A stretch of DNA of 64,000 bases from Trichinella spiralis (GCA_000181795.3 CM012954.1:8207524-8271523); one strand, 5' to 3'; shown: positions 25,853 to 38,328, counted from the first letter of the stretch. Numbers and translations: made by a program. Notes: generated by a model from the letters alone, not told the origin.

Positions 25853-28800
25853 ATTCAAAAAAAAACCTAGACAAAACTGTTGTTCACTCTCGAATCACAA
25901 TATATCAAATTTCTTATACTATCATCACGCGCTTTCACATTCATTACTTTACCAACTACTGCGCTGTACTATGTCAACAATATTAGAAAATATTCTCAGA
26001 TAACGGCATACAGAACCATGGAACTCATCCAGTAGTGTACTTTATCGTGGTTTGATTGGGAGAAATTGTCGGTTAGTCAGTTAGGTGTTCATCTGCTTAT
26101 TTCGTGTTGATATATTCCAATTTTTACAATAAAGTACATCGTTTAGTCGGAAATTTCAGTCGAAAAAGTCTGCCCAAGACCGGCTTCAAATATCTCTCAC
26201 AGTAAAGAAAATTGTAAAATTTTACCACTACAAATCAGAACTGTACAGGGAGTATTTTCAAAGTAAAATGTGGAATAATTGATGAAAAATTATTACGAAT
26301 CATAATACCAGAGACGATAAAACCACGTTCATCAGTATGACGGATAAAATGGCAAAATCGACTGTGAAAAATCAAAGCGAATGTACAATTGATCAATTAA
26401 TTTGAATAATCTGAATTGCTTTTTCAACAAATGTCGATTGTATGAGAGGTAAAATGAATTTTACAAACAAAACAAAATAATTAATTGAACAGTTTGTGCA
26501 GAGACATTTTCTGTCAACAACAAGCACAACTGAAATTATTTATCATTAATTTTTTTCTTTTTCTATTCCAAACTACAATATACGCTGTTAGCAGTATCGT
26601 AAAGTAGAATTTGCCAACTTGGAATCTGGGATGAGCAACCACCAACCGATCAACTGAAAACTTAATCTTTCCACCATCATTCGTCTTCTGTGTTGAAATT
26701 GTTATGAAATAAATATGCTTTTTGTCGACAAAAAAGGTAAAAAGCGAAAAAAACGCAGTGCCAGGGTTCACTAATTATTCCGCAAGTTTCTCATGGATTC
26801 TTCAGCACATTCAAATTGCACCATAATTTTCACCCTCCATTTGTGTTTAACAGGTTGTTTGATGTGAACCGTATATGAATGGAACAGAAGCTCAGGAATA
26901 AAATATCACTTACTATTTAACTGAAGATGGTATTGAGGAAAAAAGCTCAACGCGCTTCTTGACTGCTGATCAATGCATTGCTTAACTAAATAACCATGAA
27001 GATGACATTCTCGAAATTGGTTCACGATCAAATCCAAGAAATTAGAATAGTTAGTTTAGCCTAGTTGAAATCACCGCACGCTATGTCCTAATAGCAGAAT
27101 GACGTCACTACAATGAAAAATTTTACCAATTATAAAAGTTATTACGTTTGTATTCAACTTTCATATGATATTATGCATTGTAAATGAATTTCTTTTTGAA
27201 TGTTGATTTCAACACCTGATGCTCTTTATAAATGCAAATAAAGGAAATCAGATTAAACAAACATGTAAAATATTGTAACAAGCTACTGCAACCGAGCTAT
27301 AAGATAATTAAGCTGTAATGCACTATATATTGGGGAAAGCTTTGATGAAAAATAATCACCCAATCATTGAACAGAGTTAAGTAGCTAATCAAATATTACA
27401 AGACACTCGTCCAATTGCTGATCAAAATTGAGTAACTAATGAAATTGCACATTTCATCAGCCAATTACTGACGAGCACCGTACAACCTATCAATGAACAG
27501 CTAATCAGAAAATTGTGGGCAAATTTTAGCAAGCCAAATATGAAGAAAATACGTATAATGGCAAAATCAACCTTTAAATGAAACTTTACTATGTGAAGAA
27601 CCAGTAAAGGGTGAAACGTCACTGGAATTGCAATAAAAGTGAGCTGATACAACTGAAATCAGTGATTCAACAACTCTATGCATTAGTGATCAAGATAAAT
27701 GATATCTGATGATCGAATAAATTTCTAAATTGCTAAATTCAATTCAGAAATAGCATGTCAAACAAAAGGAAGCATTAAGTTAATTAAATAAATGAAATGA
27801 AAGCTCCAAAATGCTCGCTGCTCACCAGGGTCAAAATTGACCCGGCTTGGTCATCGGATAGACAAAGAATATTTTGGTCTTCCGGAGGTTAATTGTTTGT
27901 AGTGCAATTCGCTAACTTTATGGGCATTTATTCCACAACTATCCGGCAGTTTCCCCTGAAACTCAACATAACACTATCATTCATCATTGTGAACATCAAA
28001 CATTCAATAAAAACTAGAAATTGCGACAAAAACATCTTCAAAATTTTGCGGAAAACAGCAATGGCAGAAAAATGAGGCTATCAGTGGGAAGAAAAAGAAA
28101 AGCCATAAAATATACAAAATAAATACATATGAAAGAAAAATGCTTCTGTGAAGATTTACGGGAAAAGTATAAAGAATTGAGCGAAGAGAAGTTATTATTC
28201 AAGCAAAATTTGTTCCTGACTTTTCTTTAACGCTTACAGAATCCTCAATCCTTAAAATTTTTGAAACGCAATTCCTTCGATTAATTGCACTTCTGAAGTG
28301 AGAATTGGCCAAAATGAACAGATAGGAATGCAAATTTTACGTGCATTTGTGTATCATTGCATTTATTTTTTTCATAAATGTCAAACTTCTTAACCAGTAG
28401 TTTTATGAAAATTCTCAAAAAATCATCGATTGCTTATTATTCAAAATTTATGAACATTTATCCCAAGCTCTACTGTTTACAAGTGTTACAAATGCAGGGA
28501 ATAATTCCCTGCATTTTCCAAGGACCATTCCGTTGCATTTACTGAACATTAAAATTTATACCCCAAACGATGGGGAAAAATAGCATGAATAGAGACATTT
28601 AGTTGTGATCAGTTCTTAATTTATTTACGTTTGTTAAAATTTCATGGAATTGTTATCGCAAACTCCGACATTAAAAAATACATTTTCACATGCGGCACAT
28701 AGCAACAGTTGAAAAGTGAAATAGAATTCAAAAAAGCACATGTTTGGTATCAATAAAAAGCTAATTGAATAATAGAAATGATGAACCACATGTTACAAAT

Positions 28801-29181
28801 GATGACATTCAGGCGTTAATTCTTGTTGAAGGAAGATAATGTTGAAAATTCATTCCAATCAAGCATTCAGCTAACAAAGATGGAAATATTTGAAAGAGTT
28901 TGATAAGCGTGTATGGCAGATAATTTTAATAAATAGAAATTTTCTCACAAAAATTCTTTCTAATAATATTGCTGCTGATCTGTTTATGCATTAAAACAAT
29001 TCTGACAACTTTTATTTAAGCAATTTCATTGAATAATAACTAATAACCGTTTACAAATACCTTATATTAAACATGATCAGTTTTGATAAGAAAGTTGAAA
29101 CAATTTTGCTGTTTACAATGCTTTTACAAATCTCAATATTGATAAATTATAGTTTTAGCAAATTTCTCAGCAACCAAAATG

Positions 29182-29221
<40 letters not shown>

Positions 29222-29968
29222 ATATGATAGGCAATTTCCCATCGAAACATCGACTGAGATGATCTGAAGGTTAGTTAAAGGAAATGAAATAAATATATGC
29301 TAGTTTAATACAGACAGCAGAAATCCTGCAAACATCATATGCTTGCACCGAACGTTAGCTCAGCTATAAAAAAAGAACTTACCTTCAATTGATCGATGAT
29401 ATTGAAGGAGTAGAATTGAACGCGTTGCTTGTCTAGTGATCATCACAATTGATCTGCTGAATAGCTAACTGGACCTTGAAGGAGAACATTTCTGAAATGT
29501 TGTATAAGAAAAGAGTAAATAAATTACGCAAACAGTACATCATATTACCTTTGGCAGAATGACCAACTGTTTACTCTGTAACAGCGTAATGCCTTTTGAA
29601 AGTCTAATGAACAACTATACGTTATGCAAATGTCGAACAGAGATGACGTAAAATAAGTTTGTTTAATATAATCGAATAAAACGCTTTAAATAATTTGAAA
29701 ATATCTTTCTTATTTTAAAATGTCATTTTTCCTATTACATTATTATTATTATGAAAAAGACTAGTTTGAAAGAATATTACAATTGCATGCTTTTGACGCA
29801 ATGACGCACAAGTAGTATTGGTGAACTAATTGGATGAACTGGATTATTTATTCGAAAATTAGCTTTATCTTTTTTTATCAAATTGTTTTGTAAAAAATAA
29901 TACTTATTTTTCATTAACTTTCCATTACAATATGATTTATTTTTAGCGGAACTGTTCACAGTAATTGA
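25853..29968. other. Four-kilobase gene-free stretch
   Basis: No exon could be supported on either strand. It includes an AT microsatellite near 29187-29219. Two distant stretches, about 26925-27110 and 29370-29590, share blocks in the same order (GATnnTATTGA, CAACGCG(C/T)T, AGCAGAATGAC-like), so an old dispersed repeat is possible. Confidence 0.4.
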
Positions 29969-31890
29969 ATGGAATTGAGCGCGGTTTTTGATTCCAAGGT
30001 AAGAATTTTGTTACTGAACCTTATTTTCAAATCTTTATTATTACTTGTATTAATTTTGATTTGCGTAATGGTAATATTATTTTTCCAGTTATTGATTTAT
30101 TTAAATAATTTTTGTTTGTTAAGAATAATGAAAAAGTAAGCATATATTTATATTTTCCCCTTTTTATAATGATATTTTTGTCATTTTTATAGACTATGTT
30201 ACCAGCTGAATCAGCGTGCTTTATAAGTCGTTACAGTGAGCACGTTAAAGTGAATCCGGCTGGTGTTAAGCGGCTGGCTGAAAAAGTAAATAAAACTGTA
30301 AACGAATAACTTCATTGAATTCAATTTTGATGCATATTGTTTTGATCATTTATCACTGATGTTAATTGCATTGGTGGAACATTTTTACTTTTCATTATTT
30401 TCTACCCTAATCTTACTTTACAAATGTTTACATGTAGTAATCTTTTTTCCCAACTCAGATATATGGAGCGTACAAAGAAGGTGAATTTGATGACAGTGTT
30501 TGGGATAATACTGCTTTGAATCTGAAAGGTAGTCATAACGTTAGCGTTGACTGGTAAGTATTTTGCTGTGTTTCACAGGGCTATTCGCGTAAGCAGATTT
30601 TTCACATTCGTGAATGCTTTTCAATTCTTATTCATCAGGCATAATTTATAAATACTATCAGAAGTATAATTTGATTAGTGAATTAAAATTCTTTAATTGG
30701 CGCAGCATTTGTAGGTGTTTCATTGAAGCTGCGATGAATTTTTCATTTTGGGACAATCCACCGGTTCAGTTTTGTTATAAAAATGAATATTTTTCCGGAT
30801 ATTTGGCAATGGCAGCAATGATTAAAAATGCTTTAGAAGTAGTAACTTACTATCAAGTCAACTTGTTTTCAATTGAAGATATACAGTCACTTTGCAGCTG
30901 GGTCATCGTGTTACTACTCCATCGTATATTCTGCAGTTGGATTATGATTCTTTTTGCAGTTGTTTGCAATCTGGGCAACCAGTGCAGCTACCGATGATGT
31001 TGGAACGTTGGAAAGTTGTTCAGGAAGGTTGTGAAATTTTGCAAAAGGTGTTGTTAATCTGTCGAAATGAAAAAAAATTATGAATTCAGTTTATTATTAT
31101 TATTAGAACTTCAATGGTACGTTTCTCACCTGCGTTGAGATGGCTAACAACAGTGCAGTAAACTTGTTGAACCTCATCGTCAAACATTTTCCATCTTTTA
31201 ACGATGTTGCTACATATAAAGGCCGTAAAGGTACCAAAAAAGAACAGAGTTGTTATGCTTGAAAGCGAATATTGCTATTTTCAGTATCTTTCCTTAAGAG
31301 AGCCCAAATTTTGGTTGCTGACGTTTTCTACTCGTTGAAAGGCGAAAAGCCGGCAAATTTTGACGACATGAATTTGCTGACTATTTGTGCAGACTATCGC
31401 CTGCCTCAGATACTTGCTTATCATGGTGCCATCACGTATTCAAATGAACTGAAAGCTCTTTTGGATAGTGGTGAAATTAATTTTATACGAATTTATAAAT
31501 TTTATAACTTTATTTCTATTTACGGATTTTATATACAGAGCATGTATTTAACTACGGGGAGCAGATGGAAATTGAAATTCGCGGATGCTCAATAAAAGCA
31601 GTGGCGGTAATCTATTTTTTTAATAATTACAGTCGACTCCGATTAACAGCAACATAAAAAAAATTTCACATATCTACTCGTCCCATCCAGAGTGAATAAA
31701 TTTGTAAAATGTATATTCTGCTCTACAGGACGTTGTGGCTGAAGTGAATCGCATGATTATTGAAAACGAAGACAAAATTACCAGCATCAATGAAATTTCC
31801 GCTGATTATTATTTATGGTTACAATGCAAGAAGAACGAATCAGCAATGACAACAGTTCCATTTCATCGATGTCGAAGCATTTTTTATTAA
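29969..31890 (+). CDS. QNG1: Queuosine 5'-phosphate N-glycosylase/hydrolase (DUF2419)
   Basis: It releases queuine from queuosine 5'-phosphate, so that diet- or bacteria-derived queuine can be placed in tRNA anticodons. Nine exons: 29969-29998, 30193-30285, 30459-30553, 30715-30838, 30898-31047, 31107-31230, 31285-31470, 31539-31606, 31729-31890. They give 343 residues; the human protein has 341. Matching blocks run the full length: NPAGVKRLAE, MNFSFWD, FSGYLAMAA, LKRAQILVAD, ADYRLPQILA, EIEIRGCS, SADYYLW and the C-terminal VPFHRCRSIFY. The first ten codons come from a small exon that joins in frame. The next exon has its own ATG four bases after an acceptor, so a shorter start (about 332 residues) is possible. 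The 59-base intron 4 can be mistaken for coding sequence. Confidence 0.95.
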
Positions 31891-31931
31891 CATTTTTGAA
31901 TTATTAGAAATAGCTTAAGAAAGTGAATGGA

Positions 31932-31937
31932 AATAAA
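31932..31937 (+). promoter_or_regulatory. Polyadenylation signal AATAAA
   Basis: It lies about 40 bases after the QNG1 stop codon. Confidence 0.55.
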
Positions 31938-32036
31938 TTTGCATACTAATAGAATTTTGCATAATACGGAATGCAATTTAAATAGAAAGATCGTGCAGCA
32001 ATAAGCAGTGTCATTTAATGAAGTTTTCGATTACAT

Positions 32037-32530
32037 TTATGCTATTACTCTACTGATGACTAGAATTTAGGTTGTTTCACCAAAGGAAAAGTGCCTCGCC
32101 ATTTTCATAATGCAATTAAATAAAAAGTAATAATAATAACACTTACTTGTGCAAAGAAAGTGGAAACGCGTGGCGTATGTGGCGTGCTGTGCTGTGGCAA
32201 TGCGACCAGTACACGCTGAGTGAATTCCATATAACCATACAGGCAGAGATATATTCTGAAAATGTAAAAGTGCTATTATGCTAATTTAAGCTTCACTTCA
32301 GTGCATACATCTTTGAAATATGCGCTAATCATCCGCGAAATGATCCAAGTCAAAGATTGGTCAACAAACACAATTGAGCAATACTTCACTTCCGGATTCA
32401 CAACCACTGCTAAAATATTACCATAAATTTTCACATTATCAAAACTGAAACAATATGCAGGCAGCACTGGCCAGTTACGATTCTTTACTGTGGAAAACAA
32501 AAATACACTTAATGTTAACAAATATGTCAT
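32037..32530 (-). CDS. Possible small gene, unrecognised
   Basis: Three segments join through consensus splice sites without a stop: 32530-32309, 32255-32147, 32059-32037, giving about 117 residues. The pattern VKIYGNILAVVVNPEVKY then IVFVDQS, with a later VWLYGI strand, has the beta-strand rhythm of an OB-fold, but I cannot name a family. The first exon may instead start at an acceptor (TTTTCCACAG) about 40 bases inside it, with the true start further upstream. Downstream it ends within about 100 bases of the QNG1 polyadenylation signal, tail to tail. Confidence 0.35.
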
Positions 32531-33154
32531 GCATTAAATTCCCAAATAATAAGCAGCAACCCACGAATGAATCGAATAATAACAATAATAACGCTAACTT
32601 TTGCAAATCAAGAGAAAAAGTGAACAACTCGACACGGCAACTGAATTCCACATAACCAGAGATGCATTATGCAAAATTAAAACTGCTATTAACAAAAAAT
32701 GACAGCTCTGAGAATGGCAATTTACAAGTTGTTTGAATTATTACCGAACTTATTTCAAATTATCAGAATTACATTTCTTGCCTCACTCGAGGGTTGATGA
32801 GAGATGTATAACAACTTTGAAATCGAACGTGCAATAAAAGAAAAGTAATAAATGTAAATTTATCCACTTTACCTCCTTCCTCAGGCATTCATTTAACTGG
32901 CCATATATAAAATCTGCAATTTCAGCTCAATCAAGCACTACGTGCTCATTGCAGAGTTGCTGTCCAATTTGTTTGGGTTAATTTTTCTCAACTGTACCAT
33001 TTTCATCAAAACAACAACAGTACAGTTCATTTAAAAAAGTGAGTATCATCTGATCGCATATTGAAATAAATAAAAAAAATATGTTGTTTTTCAGATATCT
33101 GCTAATATATAATTATATATATATATAATTTTGTCAATTATTACAACAGCAGCC

Positions 33155-33317
33155 ATGATGGTACGTGCTTTGAAAAATTCCAAAAAATATTCACCGTAGT
33201 TGAATTAGTTGTTTATAGAAGATTGATGCAACGGTATGTTTCGCCTTCACAGTGACAATAGCAGGACTAATACTGATCTGGATTTTACGATTCATTGCTG
33301 ATTCAGAAAGTGAATGA
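33155..33317 (+). CDS. Possible 35-residue single-pass membrane microprotein
   Basis: Exon 33155-33160 holds only two Met codons, followed by a donor. A 58-base intron ends in TTTATAG, and exon 33219-33317 completes the frame with a stop. The product starts MMKIDATVCF, contains one hydrophobic helix (FTVTIAGLILIWILRFI) and ends in acidic DSESE. Upstream, a donor GTGAGT at 33038 and acceptor TTTTTCAG at 33094 would form a 5' UTR intron, which supports a real transcript. The size recalls small membrane regulators or subunits, but I cannot assign a family. Confidence 0.45.
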
Positions 33318-34109
33318 AGATGAAGAAGAAAATCGATGACAATAATGAAATGAAAATTTTAAAAATATTTTTATGCTGCTTTTTATTTTTTTAACCTTTG
33401 ACTTCAAATTCCACCCATTAACATGTGAAAAAGCAAAAAAATATCAGCTATAAAAAACTTGCAAATAATGTTGCATACAGCTGCCACATCATCATCATTA
33501 TTGAACATGTTGTGAATGTTGAAAAGTAAATTATAAAAACAATGCAATGCCAAAATGCAAGTGAAAATTCGTTTATAACATTATAATGATTTGATGCTTT
33601 AATTAAATTTACTAATGCAATTTAATTTTTGAATTGAAATGGGTGAACAATCTTTTGGAAAATTCGGCATAATTTCAGACTTAGCCTACCTGTAGAGAAA
33701 ACAATTAATTAATAATAATTTGCAAAGCATTTCTGTGCTACCGTAATAATAATTCATTGAACAGTAAAATTATTGAATACGGAAGAATTCGAATAAAGGA
33801 GAAAATATTTACTTGCAGACTTGCATTCTCCTGCTATACTAATTATCAATTAGCAACAGCCAGTTTTGTGAATCAGAAATACTGTTCAGAAGAATCAGGC
33901 CATTTCACGAAACCACTTACGCTTAAAATTGTGTTCTTGTAAACAGTCAATTTAAATTACTATTAAAAATTAAAATTTTCAAGAAAAAGAACAAAAACAA
34001 CAAGTCAGGCAGAAATTTTTATAAAAGTGAAGAAGACCTCCCATTATCAATTATTATTTCTTTACTCAGAAGCATCAAACCACACCTTTTTGATTGAAAA
34101 TTCACTGCA
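33318..34109. other. Spacer, no gene seen
   Basis: AT-rich, with short open frames only. It should contain the promoter of the next gene. Confidence 0.45.
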
Positions 34110-35721
34110 ATGAAATATACAATTTTAAAATTATTCCTATACTTATGCATCATGAACATGACATCAGCTCATCTTATATGGGTTTCAGATGGTAAGCACT
34201 TTTTTCTCTCATTCATTTTCTGCAACCAATTCAAAAAATCCTTAAAATTGGCAGTAGTAGCTTTTTTTTCAAATTTTCACTTCCAATTAAACTTTACCGA
34301 CTTATCGAAGACAAAGAAAAGAAAATCAGCAAAGCATAGTGTAATGTGAACATAATGAACAAATCTTTTACCACAAAACAAGCAAATGCAAGCAGAAAGA
34401 ACAACAGATGAAATCAAGTTCCAATACACATAATTCTTTCACTGCTAACCTCAGAAAAATTAAGTTTTGAAAAAAAACTAATATCATTTTGAAAAAATTT
34501 TTAAATATTCGCATAAAAAACCAACTTACAGGCATGATGATTTTCAGGCGTCTTAATATTTGACTCGGGTTCGAATTTTAAAAACCAATACCATCTTTTT
34601 TTTCAATCAGAATTTTTCATTTATTAGCTCGCTTCCATGAGCCAATAAACCACTGATAATGAACGAACTGAATTCTGAAAAAAATAATACTTGATTTCTT
34701 GAAAACTTTCTATGGTAATATAAATTATGTTACAACTACGTTTTTGAGTTTTACCACATTATTTCATTCAACTGTATGTTTATAAATTTACTGAAAAATA
34801 TTTAAATTATTATTTTACAAAAAAGAAATAAAAGATGCAAAACAATCACCCGCATGCTCATCCAAGAAGCATATATTCATACAGAGGGGCTGTGGAATAG
34901 TAGTAAAAATAAAATTCAAAACTTCACAACGCATTCCAGGCTATAATCGATGCCAGGGAAGTTATACAATAAGCTGCCATGCTGGTTTGTGCCCACCGAT
35001 GTATCGGTGCACAAGTGGACGATGTTGTCCTGCAGTAGGCGCCGTTGCATACCCATCATTTTCACATCATTACCGTATTCCAGTATATAAAAGTAAGCTC
35101 GTTTAAAATTTTAATAATTAAAAAACATAATAGAAAAAATATTACATTAAAAAAATTATATCAATCACTCTACCAATCATACGATTAAATGATTTAAAAT
35201 TTATAAATAAACAAAGAAATCGTAGAAAACAAGTAATTCTAAAAGCTGTGAAACAGTGCTACCTACCTACCACTTTTGACGCTTGGTATCGGAAAAAATT
35301 AATTAAACCAAAACCATCCGAATTCGATTAGAATGTTTATGCGGTGCATTTGTAACAAAATATGACGCATATGATAGAGAAATTAAAATCACGCTTCGAT
35401 CAAACAACATCAAGTAAGAAGGTGCAAATTATCGCTCCTGTAACTAAATATACCCTTTTAAAGTTATAATTATATCATAAAGAGTGAATTTCACTCATTC
35501 AGTGTTGTTAATTTTTGTCACTGCATAAACTTTACGCCCTTTTGATAAGTGACGTTTCAGCATCGTACAATCGATTGGGTCGATGTCCTGTATTTTATGG
35601 TCGAATGGTTCCAGCAGTGTTCAGGCGTGATTCTTGCTTAACAACAGCACACTGTCCTCTTGGAATGACGTGCTGCCTGACTTTGACTGGAAGACAATGC
35701 CTTTACGCCCGCAGTCTTTAA
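34110..35721 (+). CDS. Small secreted Cys-rich protein with WAP-like module
   Basis: Three exons, 34110-34191, 34940-35092 and 35561-35721, give 131 residues. The first encodes a signal peptide (MKYTILKLFLYLCIMNMTSA). The second carries one module with the spacing of the Cys-Cys repeats in the gene at 53-54 kb (CQ..C..GLCPPMYRC..GRCC). The third has a WAP-like pattern: a Cys-Pro start, then DSCLTTAHCPLGMTCC and a final Cys. WAP proteins are often extracellular protease inhibitors or antimicrobials; that role is inference here. Introns are long compared with the exons (about 750 and 470 bases). Confidence 0.75.
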
Positions 35722-36092
35722 TCCACCACCATTTTGATTTACGTCAGTGCGAATTCACGAATTACTTGCAGTACACAGTACAAATAAACAAATTCCCACC
35801 AAATAATTGAATTGTTTCTCTCAGGTTTGTTTTCTGAAAAATTAAAATTCATTAAAATAATATTTCCCACACGGATGGCATTCGATGTTGTATCCCGGAG
35901 AGACGGACAAAGTGTGCAATTCTGTACGAGAATGCTAAACTTCAATTTCCATAAAAAGTAAAATAATTTTCATTTTCCAAACAAACATTTTATTTACCTC
36001 TTCTTCTTAATAAACAATATTTATTGTTCAACGAACGCGCTGAAGCCGAAACAATGTAACAAAGTGACAAATTTTGAGTGGGGGAAAAAAAT

Positions 36093-37087
36093 TCACTCCA
36101 CGTTTTCTGATTTCAAAAACGCATTGTACTTGTCTTCATCCATCAAAGTGTCCAACTCGGATTCATTAGCCACTTCAACTTTGAACAGCCACCCTGCAGC
36201 ACCACAACCATGTTGTATGGCATTTTTTTGAAATGGAAAGTAGAAATAAAAAAAATAGAAAATACAATTCATACCATCATCATAACAGGACTTGTTTATA
36301 AGAGACGGATTCTCTTCCAATGCTCGATTCACTTCGGCTACAGTACCCGATACTGGACTGTATATATCACTGGCAGCTTTCACACTTTCCACCACTCCGC
36401 ACTCGGCTGCAGAATAATAAGCAATTTTTTGATATAGTAAATTATTTCAAAACAAACATTTTGTCACCAAATTGTTTTAGTTCGGTCTGCAATTCAGGCA
36501 GCTCAATGTAAACCACTTCACCTAAAGCTTCCTGAAAAGAGAAATTATCAGAATCGGTGCTCAACTATTGAAACAATGTAAATAAATTTACTTGAGCATA
36601 ATCAGTGAGTCCAACAGTTCCAATTTTGTTGTCGACGCTAATCCATTCATGCTTTTCAGTGTACTTACGATTAGCTGTAATCGAAAGTATGAAATAATTG
36701 AAACATAATAATAATTCATTAAGTCAGTAAAAGAGAAAATAAAAATTAAAAAAAACAACAAGTAAATACAAACAAATGCAGACTGATGTAACGAATGGTT
36801 AGGAAAATAAAAATTTCATCAAACAAGTATGCTACCGCTTTTTCATTTGATAATTTCATCTTTTTGTCACTTGCTTTCAATAATAAATTCATTAGTTAAA
36901 ATTTCATGAGAAATACAAAAATGAAGAGAAAATCATCGAGCAATTAGTAGAAACAAAATTACAGACCTAATGAAGGTGACTTGGAAACCCACAAACGCTG
37001 TGTAGCATTAAAGAGTGAAACTTCAGCTAACTTTCTCAGTACAGATGTCGACTGGCCAAATAGAACATTTCTGAAAAATAAACTCAT
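36093..37087 (-). CDS. GCSH: Glycine cleavage system H protein, mitochondrial
   Basis: This lipoyl carrier shuttles the aminomethyl group between the P, T and L proteins of the mitochondrial glycine cleavage system. Five exons: 37087-36967, 36674-36592, 36531-36468, 36406-36275, 36193-36093. They give 166 residues; human has 173. The first exon looks like a mitochondrial targeting peptide ([19 protein letters not shown]). The mature part starts KYTEKHEW and contains [18 protein letters not shown]. The lipoylated Lys lies in [12 protein letters not shown], and [15 protein letters not shown] follows. All key positions appear intact. The gene is head to head with RFK, with 417 bases between start codons. 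Confidence 0.97.
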
Positions 37088-37504
37088 CGTTGAAAGCTAT
37101 GAAAGCGACTATGTAGAAAAAGCATAACACGCATGACAATGTATGAAATGACTGTAGAAAGTCAAGTTTCATTTTAAAAAAAATTTTACAGTTTGTATTT
37201 AAATCATAACGAAATTTAATTTAGCAAACTTTTTTTTATATAAATGAAAAAGCAAATTATAAATGATTTTATTAATTAAATTCATTTTCAATTACCGTAA
37301 TTTGAAATTACATTATTATCATAAAAGCACAGTAATAAAGTGTCAAACTGGTTTGTTTGAATTGTAGCAGAAATTTTTATCATCCTAACAATATATGAAT
37401 TGTTTATTATTTTTTATAAACATTCATTTAAAGGGTTAATTTTAATTAATTATTTACTTATTATGCATTTTTTTAACAAATTAATATTTTTATATAATTA
37501 AATT
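37088..37504. promoter_or_regulatory. Shared upstream region of GCSH and RFK
   Basis: The two divergent start codons are 417 bases apart. The interval is very AT-rich and has no exon. A bidirectional promoter is inferred from the spacing only; I see no distinct factor site. Confidence 0.4.
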
Positions 37505-38158
37505 ATGCTCGAGGAAAAAATTGAGCCATATTTTTGCTCCGGTATTGTCGTTCGAGGATTGCAAAGAGGCGGTCGTCAGCTTGGTTGTCCAACGGGTGCG
37601 TGCAACAGATTAACAAATTTCCATTTTCCATTCATTGAAAAGATTGTTTTAGCAAATTTTTCGGACGACGTCGTCGCCCAATTGCCGCAACAATTCCAAG
37701 CAGGCGTATATTACGGTTTTGCCAGTGTCGACAATGGCGAAGTGTATGAAATGGTGATGAGCGTTGGTCAGAACGTCCAATTCAACGATACGAAGAAAAC
37801 AATGGTGATTCAAATTTGAAAAATTTTCCTTTCACACCATTATGCCACTGAACGGTTGTCGTGTTCACCGCAGGAAGTCCACATTCTGCACGCGTTCGAC
37901 CGGGATTTCTATGGGTCTCTGTTGAAAATAGTGATCTTAGGTTACATTCGGCCAATGGTCACTTTCAATTCTTTGGGTAAAGAAAGCAATTGAATCGGTC
38001 ATAGAAATTCCAATTTTCTGCTTGCTTTAATTCTTCTTCTCATTCGTTTGTTTCTAGATCAGTTGAGTGAAGCGATTCAAAATGACATTTGTTTTGCAAG
38101 TGAAAAACTGAAATTGCACGAATACCAGCTTTTCAAAAAGCATCCGTATTTTTCGTGA
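37505..38158 (+). CDS. RFK: Riboflavin kinase
   Basis: It phosphorylates riboflavin to FMN, the first step of flavin cofactor synthesis. Four exons: 37505-37595, 37653-37804, 37874-37976, 38058-38158, for 148 residues (human about 155). The first intron is only 57 bases, a multiple of three and free of stops, so a plain open frame runs straight through it. Splicing it out restores the Mg-ATP motif, giving LGCPTANFSDDVVAQLP. Other blocks: GIVVRGLQRGGRQLG, GVYYGFASV, KTMEVHILHAFDRDFYG (the catalytic Glu lies in this block) and LGYIRPMVTFNSLDQLSEAI. The gene ends tail to tail with the ZP gene. Confidence 0.96.
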
Positions 38159-38289
38159 AAATTATGTGAAAAGTGAAAATCGAATTCCTCTTCGATTAGC
38201 AACACACAACAACGCGTAACTAACTGATGATATTTGATAATTCTTCAATTAAAAAAAACTGAAACTTATTCACATGCATGCACGTTTTC

Positions 38290-38295
38290 AATAAA
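38290..38295 (+). promoter_or_regulatory. Polyadenylation signal AATAAA of RFK
   Basis: It lies about 130 bases after the RFK stop. The convergent ZP gene has its own AATAAA on the minus strand at 38326-38321, so the two 3' ends nearly touch or overlap. Confidence 0.6.
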
Positions 38296-38328
38296 CAAGA
38301 TAAATTGTTGTAAAAGAAAGTTTATTTT

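Noticed and set aside
30839-30897. Continuous coding through QNG1 intron 4
   Set aside because: The frame runs on but loses family similarity; removing the 59 bases restores the match.
34560-34585. A tRNA-like B-box word (GGTTCGAATT)
   Set aside because: There is no matching A box and no cloverleaf in the surrounding 90 bases.
37596-37652. Apparent loss of the PTAN motif in riboflavin kinase
   Set aside because: It disappears when the 57-base in-frame intron is removed.
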